This document shows, piece after piece, positions 34,703-43,963 of a DNA stretch of 64,000 nt (position 1 is its first letter; every line of letters begins with the position of its first letter). Both the position numbers and the translations under genes were made by a program. Source of the DNA: Sphingomonas sp. (GTDB lineage Bacteria > Pseudomonadota > Alphaproteobacteria > Sphingomonadales > Sphingomonadaceae); assembly GCF_019746665.1 (NCBI RefSeq), contig NZ_JAIERS010000015.1, forward strand, positions 1 to 64,000, in the 5' to 3' direction. The notes beneath the pieces are model-generated. The model was not told the origin of the DNA. It made no database searches and saw only the letters and a program-made list of their open reading frames with translations.

Positions 34703-35965
34703 ATGGCACGACCGAGCACCGGCACGATGGTCCGCGCGGTGGGATTTTGGGGACTGGCGGCGCTGGTGTTCAACGGCATCGTCGGCGCCGGCATCTTCGC
34801 GCTGCCGGGCGGCGCGGCGCGCTTCGCGGGTGGCATGGCGCCGCTCATCGTGATCGCGGTGTGCCTCGCGCTGATGCCGATCGTGCTGCTGATGGCGCGA
34901 TTGAGCGCGCTTTATGACGAGACCGGCGGCCCGATCTGCTATGCGCGCGACGCCTTTGGCCGGTCGACCGCGTTCCAGCTCGGCTGGATGCAATCGCTGT
35001 CCAGCGCGACCTCGGCGGCGGCGAACAGCAATTTGTGCGCCGATTATGTCGCCCGGCTGCTGCCCGCGCCGCTCGCCGGGCCGCTCGGCCATGCGTTGCT
35101 CGTCTTGCTGTTGCTGGGAGTCGTCGGCGCGATCGCCTATGCTCCGGTCGCGCGCGGCGATGCGGTGCTGCGCGCCGCCTCGCTCGCCAAGCTCGCGCCG
35201 CTGATCCTGCTCCTCGTGCTGGCGGTGCCCGCCGCGCTGGTGGCGCAGGGCGCGGTGCCGCAGGCAGCCGAGCCGTCGCTGCCCCGCGCGGTATCCCTCG
35301 CCGCGTTCGCATTGGTCGGTTTCGAATCCGCCCTGACGAGCGCCGGCGAAGCGCGATCACCGCGGCGCGATTTTCCCCGGGCGTTGCTGCTGGTGTTCCC
35401 GGCCGTCGGGCTGCTCTATGCCGGGCTGTGCAGCGCCTATGGCCTGCTTGCCTTCGATCCGGCGGTGAAAGACGGTGCGCCGCTCGCGACGCTCGCCGCG
35501 CGCCTGGTCGGCATGGGGGGCACGGTGTTGATCGTGGTGGCCGCGGTCGCCTCGATCCTCGGCAACGCCACGACCAATGCGATGGTGGTGCCGCGCCGGC
35601 TCGTCGCGCTGTCGGCGATGGGGCAGTTGCCGACATGGTTCGGCCGGATCGACGCGCGCGGCGTGCCGACCAACGGCACATTGTTCACCATGGCGGTGCT
35701 GGTCACGCTCGCGCTGAGCGGCGGTTTCGCGGTGCTTGCGATGATGACGGTCGCCTCGCGGCTGATCGTCTACGCGGTGTGCATCGCCGCCTTGCCCCGG
35801 ATCGATCGGGGGCGGGGGGCTTCGACCTTGGCGGTGCTCGGCGGCGTGGTCTGCGCGGCGTTGGTGGCGATGAGCGAGCCCGCGTCGTGGCTGGCGGTCG
35901 CGGTGGCGGCGGTCATCGGGGTCGCGCTCCAGGCGCTCGCGCGCGCGGCCCCGCGCCCGGCTTAG
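34703..35965 (+). CDS. APC-family amino acid/polyamine permease
   Basis: This 420-residue protein has about 12 hydrophobic segments and opens with GLAALVFNGIVGAGIFALPG, the APC-family first-helix glycine-rich signature, followed by DETGGPICYARDAFGRSTAF. It should exchange or import an amino acid or amine across the inner membrane. The ATG at 34703 lies after GAGGGGGAGAGG and follows the PepSY gene by 37 bases; it may be read from the same transcript but is not clearly related in function. The specific substrate cannot be told from sequence. Confidence 0.88.
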   Translation: MARPSTGTMVRAVGFWGLAALVFNGIVGAGIFALPGGAARFAGGMAPLIVIAVCLALMPIVLLMARLSALYDETGGPICYARDAFGRSTAFQLGWMQSLSSATSAAANSNLCADYVARLLPAPLAGPLGHALLVLLLLGVVGAIAYAPVARGDAVLRAASLAKLAPLILLLVLAVPAALVAQGAVPQAAEPSLPRAVSLAAFALVGFESALTSAGEARSPRRDFPRALLLVFPAVGLLYAGLCSAYGLLAFDPAVKDGAPLATLAARLVGMGGTVLIVVAAVASILGNATTNAMVVPRRLVALSAMGQLPTWFGRIDARGVPTNGTLFTMAVLVTLALSGGFAVLAMMTVASRLIVYAVCIAALPRIDRGRGASTLAVLGGVVCAALVAMSEPASWLAVAVAAVIGVALQALARAAPRPA

Positions 35966-35966
35966 C

Positions 35967-36626
35967 TCACTCGGCCGCCGCGTCGTCGAGCAGCGCCGCC
36001 TGCAGCCGCCACTGGTGCCGCGCGATATAGCCGGCGGGCAGCTCGAGCCGGATCTCCAGCGCGATCTCGTCCTCGCCGCTCAGCGTCTCGATGTCGCGCA
36101 GCGTACGGATGCCGTGGCGCTCCAGATCGCCGGCGAGCGCCGGGGTCATGCCGCGCAGCCGGGTAAGCGGCGGCGAGGGGGCGAGGCCAGGCGCTGGTGC
36201 GTCGGTCGGCGCGGCGGGAGGGATGAAGGTGACGACCGGCTCGGTCGCGGGGTCTGGATCGACAACGGGTGCCGGCACAGCGACCGGCTCGGCCTGCATG
36301 ACCGGCTCCGCCGCGACCACGATGGCGGGCTCGGGCGCGGGGGGCTCGGGCGGGGGCGGGGCGATCACCGCCGCCGGGAGCGGCACGTCCGCGTCACCGC
36401 GCGCCGCGGCGAGTTCACCCTCCAGTCGCGCGATGCGGCGAAGCTTTTCGGCGAGCAGCGTCTCGCTCTGGTCGCGATAGGCGGCGTAATAGTCGCGCTC
36501 GACGATGAACCGCCGGCGCCAGACGCGACCGCTGAGATTGGCGGCATAGCCCGCCGCCAGCCCGCCCAGAAAGGCGGCCGCGACGATCGCGAACAGCAGC
36601 AGCGGTGACAGCGTCATCTCGTTCAC
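35967..36626 (-). CDS. Membrane-anchored protein with a helix-hairpin-helix-like C-terminus
   Basis: The 219-residue product has one N-terminal membrane segment (LLLFAIVAAAFLGGLAAGYA), a predicted coiled coil (RDQSETLLAEKLRRIARLEG and onward), a long proline/alanine/valine-rich linker (residues about 80-155), and a compact C-terminal domain. That domain reads LTRLRGMTPALAGDLERHGI, RTLRDIETLSGEDE and so on, resembling the helix-hairpin-helix repeats of DUF4332/radixin-like 'predicted 5' DNA nuclease' proteins. It is convergent with the APC permease (one base apart) and 75 bases downstream of tadC. Its role is unknown. The linker could span periplasm or cytosol. Confidence 0.65.
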   Translation of the reverse strand: MNEMTLSPLLLFAIVAAAFLGGLAAGYAANLSGRVWRRRFIVERDYYAAYRDQSETLLAEKLRRIARLEGELAAARGDADVPLPAAVIAPPPPEPPAPEPAIVVAAEPVMQAEPVAVPAPVVDPDPATEPVVTFIPPAAPTDAPAPGLAPSPPLTRLRGMTPALAGDLERHGIRTLRDIETLSGEDEIALEIRLELPAGYIARHQWRLQAALLDDAAAE

Positions 36627-36701
36627 CCGGGCCTAACCATGCGACTCGTTGTGATCCGCGCGCTTGCCGCAATCAAGCGCGCGTTTGGGCCGTTTTCCCG
36701 C

Positions 36702-37718
36702 TTAATTCCCATGACTGAACGCATCGGCGATCGAACAGGCCGCCGGACCCAGAATGACGACGAACAGCGTCGGCAAGATGAACAGGATCAGCGGCACCGT
36801 CATGATCGCCGGCAGGCGCGCGGCCTTTTCTTCGGCGCGCATCATCCGTTCGTTGCGGAATTCGGCCGACAACACGCGCAACGCGCTGGCGAGGGGGGTG
36901 CCGTATTTCTCGGTCTGGATCATCGTCGTCACGACGCCCTTCACCGCGTCGAGCTTCACGCGCCCCGCCAGATTCTCGAACGCCTGGCGACGATCGGTGA
37001 GGAAGCCCAGCTCGATCGAGGTGAGCGTGAACTCCTCGCCCAGCTCGGGATAGGCCTTGCCCAGCTCACGCGCGACGCGGGCGAAGGCGGCGTCCACCGT
37101 CAGGCCCGCCTCGGCGCAGATCACCAGCAGGTCGAGCGCGTCGGGCAGCCCCTTGCGGATCGCGTGGCTGCGCTTCTGGATGAGATTGTCGAGATAGATG
37201 TCGGGCGCCTTGTAAGAAAGGATGAAGGTGCCCGCGACGACGCCATAGGCCTTGAGCGGGCTCCAATCGGCGAACATGCTGGTGCCGTAGACTACGTATA
37301 GCGACAGGCAGCCGAACACGATCGGCAGCACCAGCCGGCCGAAGATCACCGCGACGCCATATTCCTTCGATCGGATGCCCGCCTGGACCAGCTTCTGCTG
37401 CGCGGTCTTAACCTGCTCGTCCTGCAGCACCTTCATCGACTGCAGCATCGCGCGGATGACGTCGGTCGTCTGGTTCTGGCGGATCAGGCTGGCGCGGCGC
37501 TTGGAGGTGGAGGCGGTGATGCCGGCCTTCAGCTGCTCGCGGCGATCGTTCAGCGCCTTCAGCCGGCGCTCCATCGGATCGTGGAGCAAGCGCCGCAGAT
37601 AGAAGCCGAACGGGACCGCGAGCGCGCACGCGCCCAGCGTCATCGTCGCAAGCGTATAGACATCGGCCCCCATGAAAGTGGGCGAGGCGGCGGTGCCGAG
37701 GGCAAGGGTCGCAAGCAT
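36702..37718 (-). CDS. tadC: Tad pilus inner-membrane platform protein TadC
   Basis: The 338-residue protein carries the type II secretion F domain (residues about 185-310; GLPDALDLLVICAEAGLTVD, AAFARVARELGKAYPELGEE) with membrane segments near the start, at about 125-170 and at the end. TadC pairs with TadB as the platform that, driven by the CpaF ATPase, assembles Flp pilins. It begins three bases after tadB ends. It is the last gene of the cluster; a tadD-type TPR gene, common downstream in other genomes, is absent. Confidence 0.9.
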   Translation of the reverse strand: MLATLALGTAASPTFMGADVYTLATMTLGACALAVPFGFYLRRLLHDPMERRLKALNDRREQLKAGITASTSKRRASLIRQNQTTDVIRAMLQSMKVLQDEQVKTAQQKLVQAGIRSKEYGVAVIFGRLVLPIVFGCLSLYVVYGTSMFADWSPLKAYGVVAGTFILSYKAPDIYLDNLIQKRSHAIRKGLPDALDLLVICAEAGLTVDAAFARVARELGKAYPELGEEFTLTSIELGFLTDRRQAFENLAGRVKLDAVKGVVTTMIQTEKYGTPLASALRVLSAEFRNERMMRAEEKAARLPAIMTVPLILFILPTLFVVILGPAACSIADAFSHGN

Positions 37719-37721
37719 CGG

Positions 37722-38699
37722 CTAAATCTCGAAACTGACCATCTTGGCCATGATGAACCCCCCCAAACCCATCCAGATCATGCCGCCAACGCCCGCCACC
37801 ATCAGTCGCGGATCGGTGAAGAAGTGCATCAGGTAATCGCGGTTCACCATCCAGACGAGGCTGAAGACGATGAACGGCAACGAGCCGACGATATAGGCCG
37901 AAGCCTTCGATTCCGACGACATCGCCTTGATCTTCAACTTCATTTGCGCGCGGCCGCGCAGCACTGTGGCGAGGTTGGACAGCGTTTCGGCCAGATTGCC
38001 GCCGGTCTCGCGCTGGATCGCGATGGTGATGCAGAAGAACTGGAATTCGGGCGTCCCCAGCCGCTCCGCGGTTTCCTGCAGCGCCACGTCCATCGTGCGG
38101 CCGATCTTCATCTTGTCGGTGATCGCGCGGAATTCGACGCCGACCGGGCCGGGCACTTCGGTGCCGACCACCTGCATCGTCTCCGCGATCGGCAGGCCCG
38201 AGCGCAGGCCGCGCACGAGCAGTTCGATCGCATCGGGAAATTTCGCCGTGAACTTCTTGATCCGGCGGCTGATCGCCATCCCCACCGCCAGGTGCGGCAC
38301 GCCGCCACCGACGAACAACCCGATCAGCGCGGCGAGCAGCAGCGGCAGCCCGAGCACGAGCATCACCACCGTGACCGACGCGAACAGGCCTGCGGCGACC
38401 AAGCCATATTGGCCGACGGTCCAGCTCTCGCCGGTCATCGACAGGCGCTTCTGCAGCTTCGCCGGGTTGGGCAGGAAACTGTAGAACGCCTTGTCGATCC
38501 GCGAGGCTTCATTGGTCTTGATCCGGCGCAGCTGCGCTTCCACCGAAGCGGCGGCGGTCATGGCGTGGCGCTGGGTGAGCGCCTTCAGCCGCCGCGTCTT
38601 CGCGCGGCCCGGACTGTCGCCACGCATCATCAGCAGGACGCCGCCGCCGATGACGAGCAGCCCCAGCACCACCGCGGCGATGATCATCATCGGCGACAT
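37722..38699 (-). CDS. tadB: Tad pilus inner-membrane platform protein TadB
   Basis: The 325-residue product has an N-terminal membrane segment (MMIIAAVVLGLLVIGGGVLL), two further segments at about 127-165 and a type II secretion F domain (FPDAIELLVRGLRSGLPIAE, TVMQ-like region, RETGGNLAETLSNLATVLRG), with final membrane helices. TadB forms the inner-membrane platform with TadC. It starts 34 bases after cpaE ends. In most cpa/tad loci the cpaF (tadA) ATPase gene is found in that position; here there is only a short spacer. Confidence 0.92.
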   Translation of the reverse strand: MSPMMIIAAVVLGLLVIGGGVLLMMRGDSPGRAKTRRLKALTQRHAMTAAASVEAQLRRIKTNEASRIDKAFYSFLPNPAKLQKRLSMTGESWTVGQYGLVAAGLFASVTVVMLVLGLPLLLAALIGLFVGGGVPHLAVGMAISRRIKKFTAKFPDAIELLVRGLRSGLPIAETMQVVGTEVPGPVGVEFRAITDKMKIGRTMDVALQETAERLGTPEFQFFCITIAIQRETGGNLAETLSNLATVLRGRAQMKLKIKAMSSESKASAYIVGSLPFIVFSLVWMVNRDYLMHFFTDPRLMVAGVGGMIWMGLGGFIMAKMVSFEI

Positions 38700-38733
38700 C
38701 AGTACCTCGTGCGCGGCTGGCGGATCATGGTGG

Positions 38734-40017
38734 TCAGGCGTCCTTGGACTTGCGCGACATCAGCCCGCCCAGCAGCGATCCACCCGATTTGCCGCCATCG
38801 CCCTTGTCCTTCTTGCCGCCCTTGCCCTTGGCGGGCGCGGCGTCCTCGCCGTCGGTCACGGCCAGCAGCTGCGCGGCGAAGGCGGGGAGCGGCGCGATCG
38901 TCTTGCTGCCCTTGCCCGCCTCGACGAAGGGTTTGCCGACCTTGGCGGCCTGCGCGGCGAGTTTCTGGTCGAACGGGATCACCAGATCAGCCTTGCGCTC
39001 GATCGAATTCTCGAAATCCTTGCGGCTGATCTCGACCAGGCCATTGGCATGGACCTTGTTCGCCACCACGAAAGGCTGCGCCTGCGGGGCGTTCTGCTTC
39101 AGCCAGGCGAGGACGCGGATGGTGTCGCGCGCGGCGGCGAGGGTCAGCTCGGTCACCACCACCGCCACCTGCACCTCGCTCATCAGATGCGGGTGATTGA
39201 CGAGCATCGCGCGCGGCAGATCGGTGATCGTGCATTCGAACGCGGCGCGCATCTCCTCCTGCAACTGATAGAAGGCCGAGCCGTCGCTGATCAGCGGCGC
39301 GTTGATCGGCGCCTCGGCTGACAGGATCGCGAGCCGTTCGGTCGCGCGCACCATCGCGCGTTCGATGAACAGCCCGTCGATGCGGCTGGGATTCTCGATC
39401 GCGTCGGTCAGGCCGCGGCCAGGCTCGAGATCGAGCGCGAGCGCGGCGGTGCCGAAATGCACGTCGAGATCGAGCAGCGCCGTGGTGCGCGAGTGCTTCT
39501 CGCTCAGCAGCCAGGCGAGCGACGCGGAGACGCTCGATGCGCCGACCCCGCCGCGCGTGCCGATCACGGCGATCCCGCAATGCGGGCGCTCGACCCCGGC
39601 ATCGACCGGCTTGGGCGCGTTGAGCAGCGCCTGCGCGGTGGCGAACGCCTCGCGCAGCAGATCGGGGCTCAGGGGCTTCAGCAGATAATCCTGGATGCCG
39701 CTCGCGACCAGATCGCGGTACAGCCGCACGTCGTTCATCTGCCCGGCGGCGATCACCACCGTGCCGGGCTCGCACACCTCGGCGAGCGCGTTGATGTCGT
39801 TGAGCGGGTCGCCGCTTTCCGACAGATCGACGAACAGGATCTGCGGGCTCGACGAGACGGAGAGCGACTGCACGGCGTTGCGCAGCCCGCCCTTGTTCAC
39901 CTTTTCGGGTGCCCAGCCGAGCTCGCCCGCGATGGTGCGGATCGTCTCGGCGGTCGCCTCGTCGCAGACGAAGCCGATAAAGGGTTCACGCGTGGTAGGA
40001 CGCCAAGGTGCATTCAT
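38734..40017 (-). CDS. cpaE: Tad pilus localisation ATPase CpaE/TadZ
   Basis: The 427-residue protein has an N-terminal receiver-like domain (IGFVCDEATAETIRTIAGEL; DLSESGDPLNDINALAE; LVASGIQDYLLKPLSPDLLR) and a MinD/ParA-type ATPase domain beginning AVIGTRGGVGASSVSASLAW. The P-loop lacks the usual lysine before T/S (GGVGASS), an atypical Walker A also seen in other TadZ/CpaE proteins. It positions the pilus machine at the pole. The C-terminus is a lysine/glycine-rich tail (GGKKDKGDGGKSGG). cpaD ends one base before this gene starts. Confidence 0.92.
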   Translation of the reverse strand: MNAPWRPTTREPFIGFVCDEATAETIRTIAGELGWAPEKVNKGGLRNAVQSLSVSSSPQILFVDLSESGDPLNDINALAEVCEPGTVVIAAGQMNDVRLYRDLVASGIQDYLLKPLSPDLLREAFATAQALLNAPKPVDAGVERPHCGIAVIGTRGGVGASSVSASLAWLLSEKHSRTTALLDLDVHFGTAALALDLEPGRGLTDAIENPSRIDGLFIERAMVRATERLAILSAEAPINAPLISDGSAFYQLQEEMRAAFECTITDLPRAMLVNHPHLMSEVQVAVVVTELTLAAARDTIRVLAWLKQNAPQAQPFVVANKVHANGLVEISRKDFENSIERKADLVIPFDQKLAAQAAKVGKPFVEAGKGSKTIAPLPAFAAQLLAVTDGEDAAPAKGKGGKKDKGDGGKSGGSLLGGLMSRKSKDA

Positions 40018-40018
40018 C

Positions 40019-40666
40019 TCAATTCCCCCCTCGCGCGCTTTCGGCCTTCACCTGATTGCCCTTGCCGGTGGGCACGGCGCTGCGCAGCGTCTGCACCGCC
40101 CGCGCGCCGGTGACCGGATCGGTCGTGGGGCTGCCCGCCTGGCCGAGCACGAGGTCTTCGGGCCGGGCGACCATCGCCGCCAGATTGGTGTTGATCGCGC
40201 AGCCATGGTTCGAGTTCGTATTGCCCTCGAACTCGGGATATTGGACGCGGCTGAAATCAGGGCAGTTCGGCACCCGCGCGACCGAGCGGGTGACGATGAC
40301 GCGAACCGTGCCGGGAGCCGTCGCCGCCTGGGTGATCGGCGTGGCGTCGCCCAGGATCAGGCCATAGGGCGCGATGATCGCCGCCACCTGCGCGCGCGTA
40401 CCGCTGGTCGCCGCTTCGTCGATCGAGACGCGATCGCCATAGCTCAGCCGCAGCGAGGCGAACCAGCCGGCGAGGCGCTGCGCCTCCCCGGGAGCGAGGC
40501 CACTCGCGCCGGCGTTCACGTCGAACGTGTAATCGGTGCGCGAGACGACCGGCTGATGGATCGATTCGAGCCCGCGATTCTGGGTACCTGTGCAGGCGGC
40601 GAGCAGCGCCGGCACGGCAAGGGCGAGCAGCGGACGCAGTTTCATCGGGCGCATTCTCCGGATCAT
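40019..40666 (-). CDS. cpaD: Tad pilus lipoprotein CpaD
   Basis: The 215-residue product has a lipoprotein signal (LALAVPALLAACTGTQNRGL, lipobox LLAAC) and the CpaD domain (YTFDVNAGASGLAPGEAQRL, AGWFASLRLSYGDRVSIDE, then CPDFSRVQYPEFEGNTNSNH and GCAINTNLAAMVARPEDLVL). The NHGCAIN and MVARPEDL segments are its most recognisable motifs. CpaD is an outer-membrane lipoprotein that helps the CpaC secretin. Its start overlaps the cpaC stop by four bases. Confidence 0.93.
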   Translation of the reverse strand: MIRRMRPMKLRPLLALAVPALLAACTGTQNRGLESIHQPVVSRTDYTFDVNAGASGLAPGEAQRLAGWFASLRLSYGDRVSIDEAATSGTRAQVAAIIAPYGLILGDATPITQAATAPGTVRVIVTRSVARVPNCPDFSRVQYPEFEGNTNSNHGCAINTNLAAMVARPEDLVLGQAGSPTTDPVTGARAVQTLRSAVPTGKGNQVKAESARGGN

Positions 40667-42354
40667 TGCAGGCTGAAGCCCGGCGCGGCGCCGGACGATT
40701 TACGCGGATCGGCGGGCAGGGCCTTTTCCTCGCGCCCCGCCCGTGCCGGCTGGGCCGGGGCAGGGGTCGGAGCCGGCGGCGTCCCGAGCGCGCCCACCGA
40801 GGGGGCGGCGCCTTCGGGCACGGCGATGCTCGGTTTCGGCCGGGTGCCGCCATTGGTGCCCTTGCCGAGTTCGCCCAGGAACACGCGGCCGAGATCGGTC
40901 GGCGCCTTGTAGCCATCGGTCGGCAGCGCGATGTCGCCGGCGTTCACCGGCTTCACCAGATAGGGCGTGATCACGATCACCAGCTCGGTTTCGTTGCGCT
41001 GGAACGAATTGGAGCGGAACAGCGCGCCGAGCACCGGCATGTCGCCCAGGCCCGGCGCCTGATCGATCGAGTTGTTGTGGTTGTTCTGCAGCAGCCCCGC
41101 GAGCATGAAGCTCTGGCCCGAGCCAAGCTCCAGCGTCGTCTCCGCCCGGCGGGTGGAAAGCGCGGGAATGGTCGTGCCGTTGATCTGCACCGCGCCATTG
41201 CCGGTCAGCTGCGACACTTCCGGGCGCACGCGCAGGCTGATCCGGCCATCGGCGAGCACCGTCGGCGTGTAGGACAGGCTGATGCCATATTGCTTATATT
41301 CGACCGACACCGCGCCCAGCCCCTGGCTGATCGGGATCGGAATTTCGCCGCCCGCCAGGAAGCTGCCGGTTTCGCCCGACAGCACCGTGAGGTTGGGCTC
41401 GGCGAGCGTCGTCACCTGGCCGTTGCGTTCGGCGAGATCGAGCGAGCTGAGGAAGTCCATCCCCAGGAAGCGGCCGGCCGCGCCCAGCGTGGTGCCGTTG
41501 GCGACCGCGCTGGGGAAGTTGAAGAAATTCTGCCCCGGCACGCGGCCATTCGTGTCCACCGGCGCGCCGACCTGGCCGGGCACGCCGGGAACCGTGCCGA
41601 TGGTGCCTGGGCGCCCTTGCGACAGGCCGAAGGTGAAGCCATTGCCGTTGTCGCGGTTCTGCAGGTTGACGCCGATATTCTTGACGAAGCTGCGGCTCAC
41701 CTCGGCGAATTTCACCTGCAGGTTGACTTGCAGCGGCGTCGCCGTCTTCAGCCGGTTGATCACCGCGAATTTCAGCTGCGCGCCGGGGGCGTTGGGATCG
41801 ACCCCCGGGTTGAGCGCGGCGACTACCAGCGCTTGCGCTTGGGCGATATCGTCGGGCGAGGCGACGGTGCCGTTCAGCACCGCGAGCTGGCCGGCGGTGG
41901 TGACGGTGATGTTCGCCCCCGGCAGCGCCGCGCGCAGCATCTGATCGAGCGCGGTGATGTTCTGCGCGACGCGCACCCGCGTCGAATAGATCACCTGGCC
42001 GCTCTTGTCGGTCGCGAACACGGTCGCTTCGCCAAGGGCGATACCGAACAGGTTGATGTGGCGCGGATCGCGGACATAGACATCGGCGATGTTCGGCGCC
42101 GACACCCAGACATCGGCGACCGCCGCGGGCAGGGTGATGAGCTCGCCCTCGCCGATCGAAAGCAGCACTTCCCGGGTCGGCCGTTCAGCGCCCGCGGGCA
42201 GCGGCGCGATGCGCGCCTGGCGGGCGGCGGCGGTGCGGGCCGCGGCGGCGCGCAGGCGCCCCTTTTGCGCGGCGAGCGGCGCCGGCGCGCCGGTCACCAG
42301 CGCCACCGCGACGGTCGCGCCCAGCGCGCGCCGCAGGCTGGTCGGATTAGCCAT
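40663..42354 (-). CDS. cpaC: Tad pilus secretin CpaC/RcpA
   Basis: The 563-residue protein has a signal peptide (ALGATVAVALVTGAPAPLAA), an N-terminal pilus-associated domain (LLSIGEGELITLPAAVADVW), a BON-like segment (ITVTTAGQLAVLNGTVASPD) and the secretin domain. The latter reads LQVNLQVKFAEVSRSFVKNI, TLAEPNLTVLSGETGSFLAG, IPIPISQGLGAVSVEYKQYG and GDMPVLGALFRSNSFQRNET. It forms the outer-membrane channel for Flp pili. A proline/alanine-rich tail follows the secretin. The start shares a base with the cpaB stop region, showing tight coupling. Confidence 0.95.
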   Translation of the reverse strand: MANPTSLRRALGATVAVALVTGAPAPLAAQKGRLRAAAARTAAARQARIAPLPAGAERPTREVLLSIGEGELITLPAAVADVWVSAPNIADVYVRDPRHINLFGIALGEATVFATDKSGQVIYSTRVRVAQNITALDQMLRAALPGANITVTTAGQLAVLNGTVASPDDIAQAQALVVAALNPGVDPNAPGAQLKFAVINRLKTATPLQVNLQVKFAEVSRSFVKNIGVNLQNRDNGNGFTFGLSQGRPGTIGTVPGVPGQVGAPVDTNGRVPGQNFFNFPSAVANGTTLGAAGRFLGMDFLSSLDLAERNGQVTTLAEPNLTVLSGETGSFLAGGEIPIPISQGLGAVSVEYKQYGISLSYTPTVLADGRISLRVRPEVSQLTGNGAVQINGTTIPALSTRRAETTLELGSGQSFMLAGLLQNNHNNSIDQAPGLGDMPVLGALFRSNSFQRNETELVIVITPYLVKPVNAGDIALPTDGYKAPTDLGRVFLGELGKGTNGGTRPKPSIAVPEGAAPSVGALGTPPAPTPAPAQPARAGREEKALPADPRKSSGAAPGFSLQ

Positions 42355-43391
42355 TAGTTCTTCCCCCCCACCGGAACTTCGCTGACACTGTTGCCGCGCG
42401 CGACGCGAACCACGGGTCCGCGCGAGGCGCCCGGATAGCCTCCCGCCGGGCCGACGGCGCCCGCCGCGGCTTGATCGGCGACCTTGCCGGGCACCGTCGC
42501 GCGCTGGAAGCGCGAGACATCGGCGCCGGTGACATAGCTGCTCTTGGCGGCGACGGGCTCGCCGGCGGCGCGCTTCATCATCGCCTGTTCGGCCTTCGCA
42601 TCCATCCCTTCGGGCACGTCGAGCGCGCCCGAGGCGATCCTTTCTTCGAGCTCGCTCGCATTGTCGGCGATCGAGCGCAGCGCGACCGAGAGCGAGCCGC
42701 CCAGATTTTGGATGGCGACGATCTTCTCGGCGAGCTTGGGCGTCGCTTCCACGGTCACGCTGTTATAGGGGCGCACCAGGGTGTTGCCCTTGTCGTCCTG
42801 GGCCTGATCGGTGTGCGAATCGGTCGCGAGGACGCGCAAGTTGCGCATCACCGTCTCGGTCACGTTGAGCGGCGGACCATCGCCGCCACCCACGACGCGC
42901 TGGTTGAGGATCAGGTCGATCCGGTCGCCCGGGAAGATGAACCCGGCCACCTGCTGCGACTGGCCCTGCAGCGGCACCGTCACCGCGCGCATCCCCGGCC
43001 CCAGCGCGGCGGCCAGGAAGCCGCGGTCGCCGGGCTTCACCAGCGCGCCCTGCGTCACCGGCTGGCCCGCGGTGATCGCGTTGCGCACGACGGTACCGAG
43101 CAGGTTCTTGATGTTCGATTCCGGCCGATCCTTCAGGAAATAGGCCTTGTCGATCAGCTCCTTCGGCCACGGCTTGAACGTGACCGAGGTCTGATCGAGG
43201 ATGGTGCCCACGGGCAGCGCGCGGGTCGCGACCAACACTTCCGGGCCGTTCGGCACGGTTGGGGCGACGACCGCGGGCACGGCGGCCGCCGTCGGCGCCG
43301 CCTGGCCGAACACGAAGGTACGTGCGACAAAGGCGGCAATCGCGGCGATGATGAGCGCCCCGATGAGCAAAATGATCTTGCGAACATCCAT
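42354..43391 (-). CDS. cpaB: Tad pilus assembly protein CpaB/RcpC
   Basis: The 345-residue product has one N-terminal membrane segment (KIILLIGALIIAAIAAFVAR) followed by a SAF domain (VLVATRALPVGTILDQTSVT, NAITAGQPVTQGALVKPG) and the RcpC region (MRAVTVPLQGQSQQVAGFIF, PGDRIDLILNQRV). CpaB/RcpC is a periplasmic protein of the Tad apparatus that supports the secretin. It is 46 bases downstream of the prepilin peptidase gene. The tail is less conserved. Confidence 0.92.
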   Translation of the reverse strand: MDVRKIILLIGALIIAAIAAFVARTFVFGQAAPTAAAVPAVVAPTVPNGPEVLVATRALPVGTILDQTSVTFKPWPKELIDKAYFLKDRPESNIKNLLGTVVRNAITAGQPVTQGALVKPGDRGFLAAALGPGMRAVTVPLQGQSQQVAGFIFPGDRIDLILNQRVVGGGDGPPLNVTETVMRNLRVLATDSHTDQAQDDKGNTLVRPYNSVTVEATPKLAEKIVAIQNLGGSLSVALRSIADNASELEERIASGALDVPEGMDAKAEQAMMKRAAGEPVAAKSSYVTGADVSRFQRATVPGKVADQAAAGAVGPAGGYPGASRGPVVRVARGNSVSEVPVGGKN

Positions 43392-43437
43392 GCGAAACTT
43401 ACCCCCTCTGGCCCAAACCCCAGGGCTCCACGCTCAC

Positions 43438-43914
43438 TCATCCGGTAAATTGGTAAAAAAGCGGTTCACGAAGCATGATTAAGCCCGCGACCGCGATCGC
43501 GACCCCATAGGGCGTCTCGGTCCGCCCCGGGCGGCGGCGCCAGCGATGCTCGATCGCGGCGACGATCGTGATCGCCGCGCCGACGATTGCCATCAGCATC
43601 AGCAGCTGCATCAGCGGCACCGGCGGCAGCCACAGCGCCATCGCGCCGATCAGCTTCACGTCGCCGCCACCCATCTGCCCCAGCGCGAAGATGCCGACGA
43701 ACAGCGCGAACACGCCGACCGCGACCCCCAGGTGCAGCGCGAGATCGGGCCACAATGCCCAGCCCTGGCTCCACCACCACAGCGGCGCGAGCAGCGCGAT
43801 CACCGCGTTCTTCCAGTTGGCGATCGTGCGCTGGCGCATGTCCTCGATCGCGCACGCCACCAGCAGCACAGCGAGCAGCGCGAGCAGCGTTAACGAGAGG
43901 CTGGTGCCATTCAT
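43438..43914 (-). CDS. cpaA: Tad prepilin peptidase CpaA/TadV
   Basis: The 158-residue membrane protein has about five hydrophobic segments and the two aspartates of type IV prepilin peptidases: the first in AIEDMRQRTIANWKN and the second in the GxGD motif (QMGGGDVKLIGAMALW). It cleaves and thereby matures the Flp pilin and TadE/F pseudopilins. It is the first gene of the visible pilus run. No flp pilin gene or TadE/F-type pseudopilin is found before it; the divergent hydrolase gene starts 49 bases away. Confidence 0.92.
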   Translation of the reverse strand: MNGTSLSLTLLALLAVLLVACAIEDMRQRTIANWKNAVIALLAPLWWWSQGWALWPDLALHLGVAVGVFALFVGIFALGQMGGGDVKLIGAMALWLPPVPLMQLLMLMAIVGAAITIVAAIEHRWRRRPGRTETPYGVAIAVAGLIMLREPLFYQFTG

Positions 43915-43963
43915 GGCGTTAACCGCTAGACGAGAGGGCTTGCCAAAACGTAACCAGTGCCGC

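Noticed and set aside
40666-42357. 563-residue plus-strand frame exactly mirroring cpaC
   Set aside because: It follows the secretin codon for codon in antisense and has no recognisable protein features.
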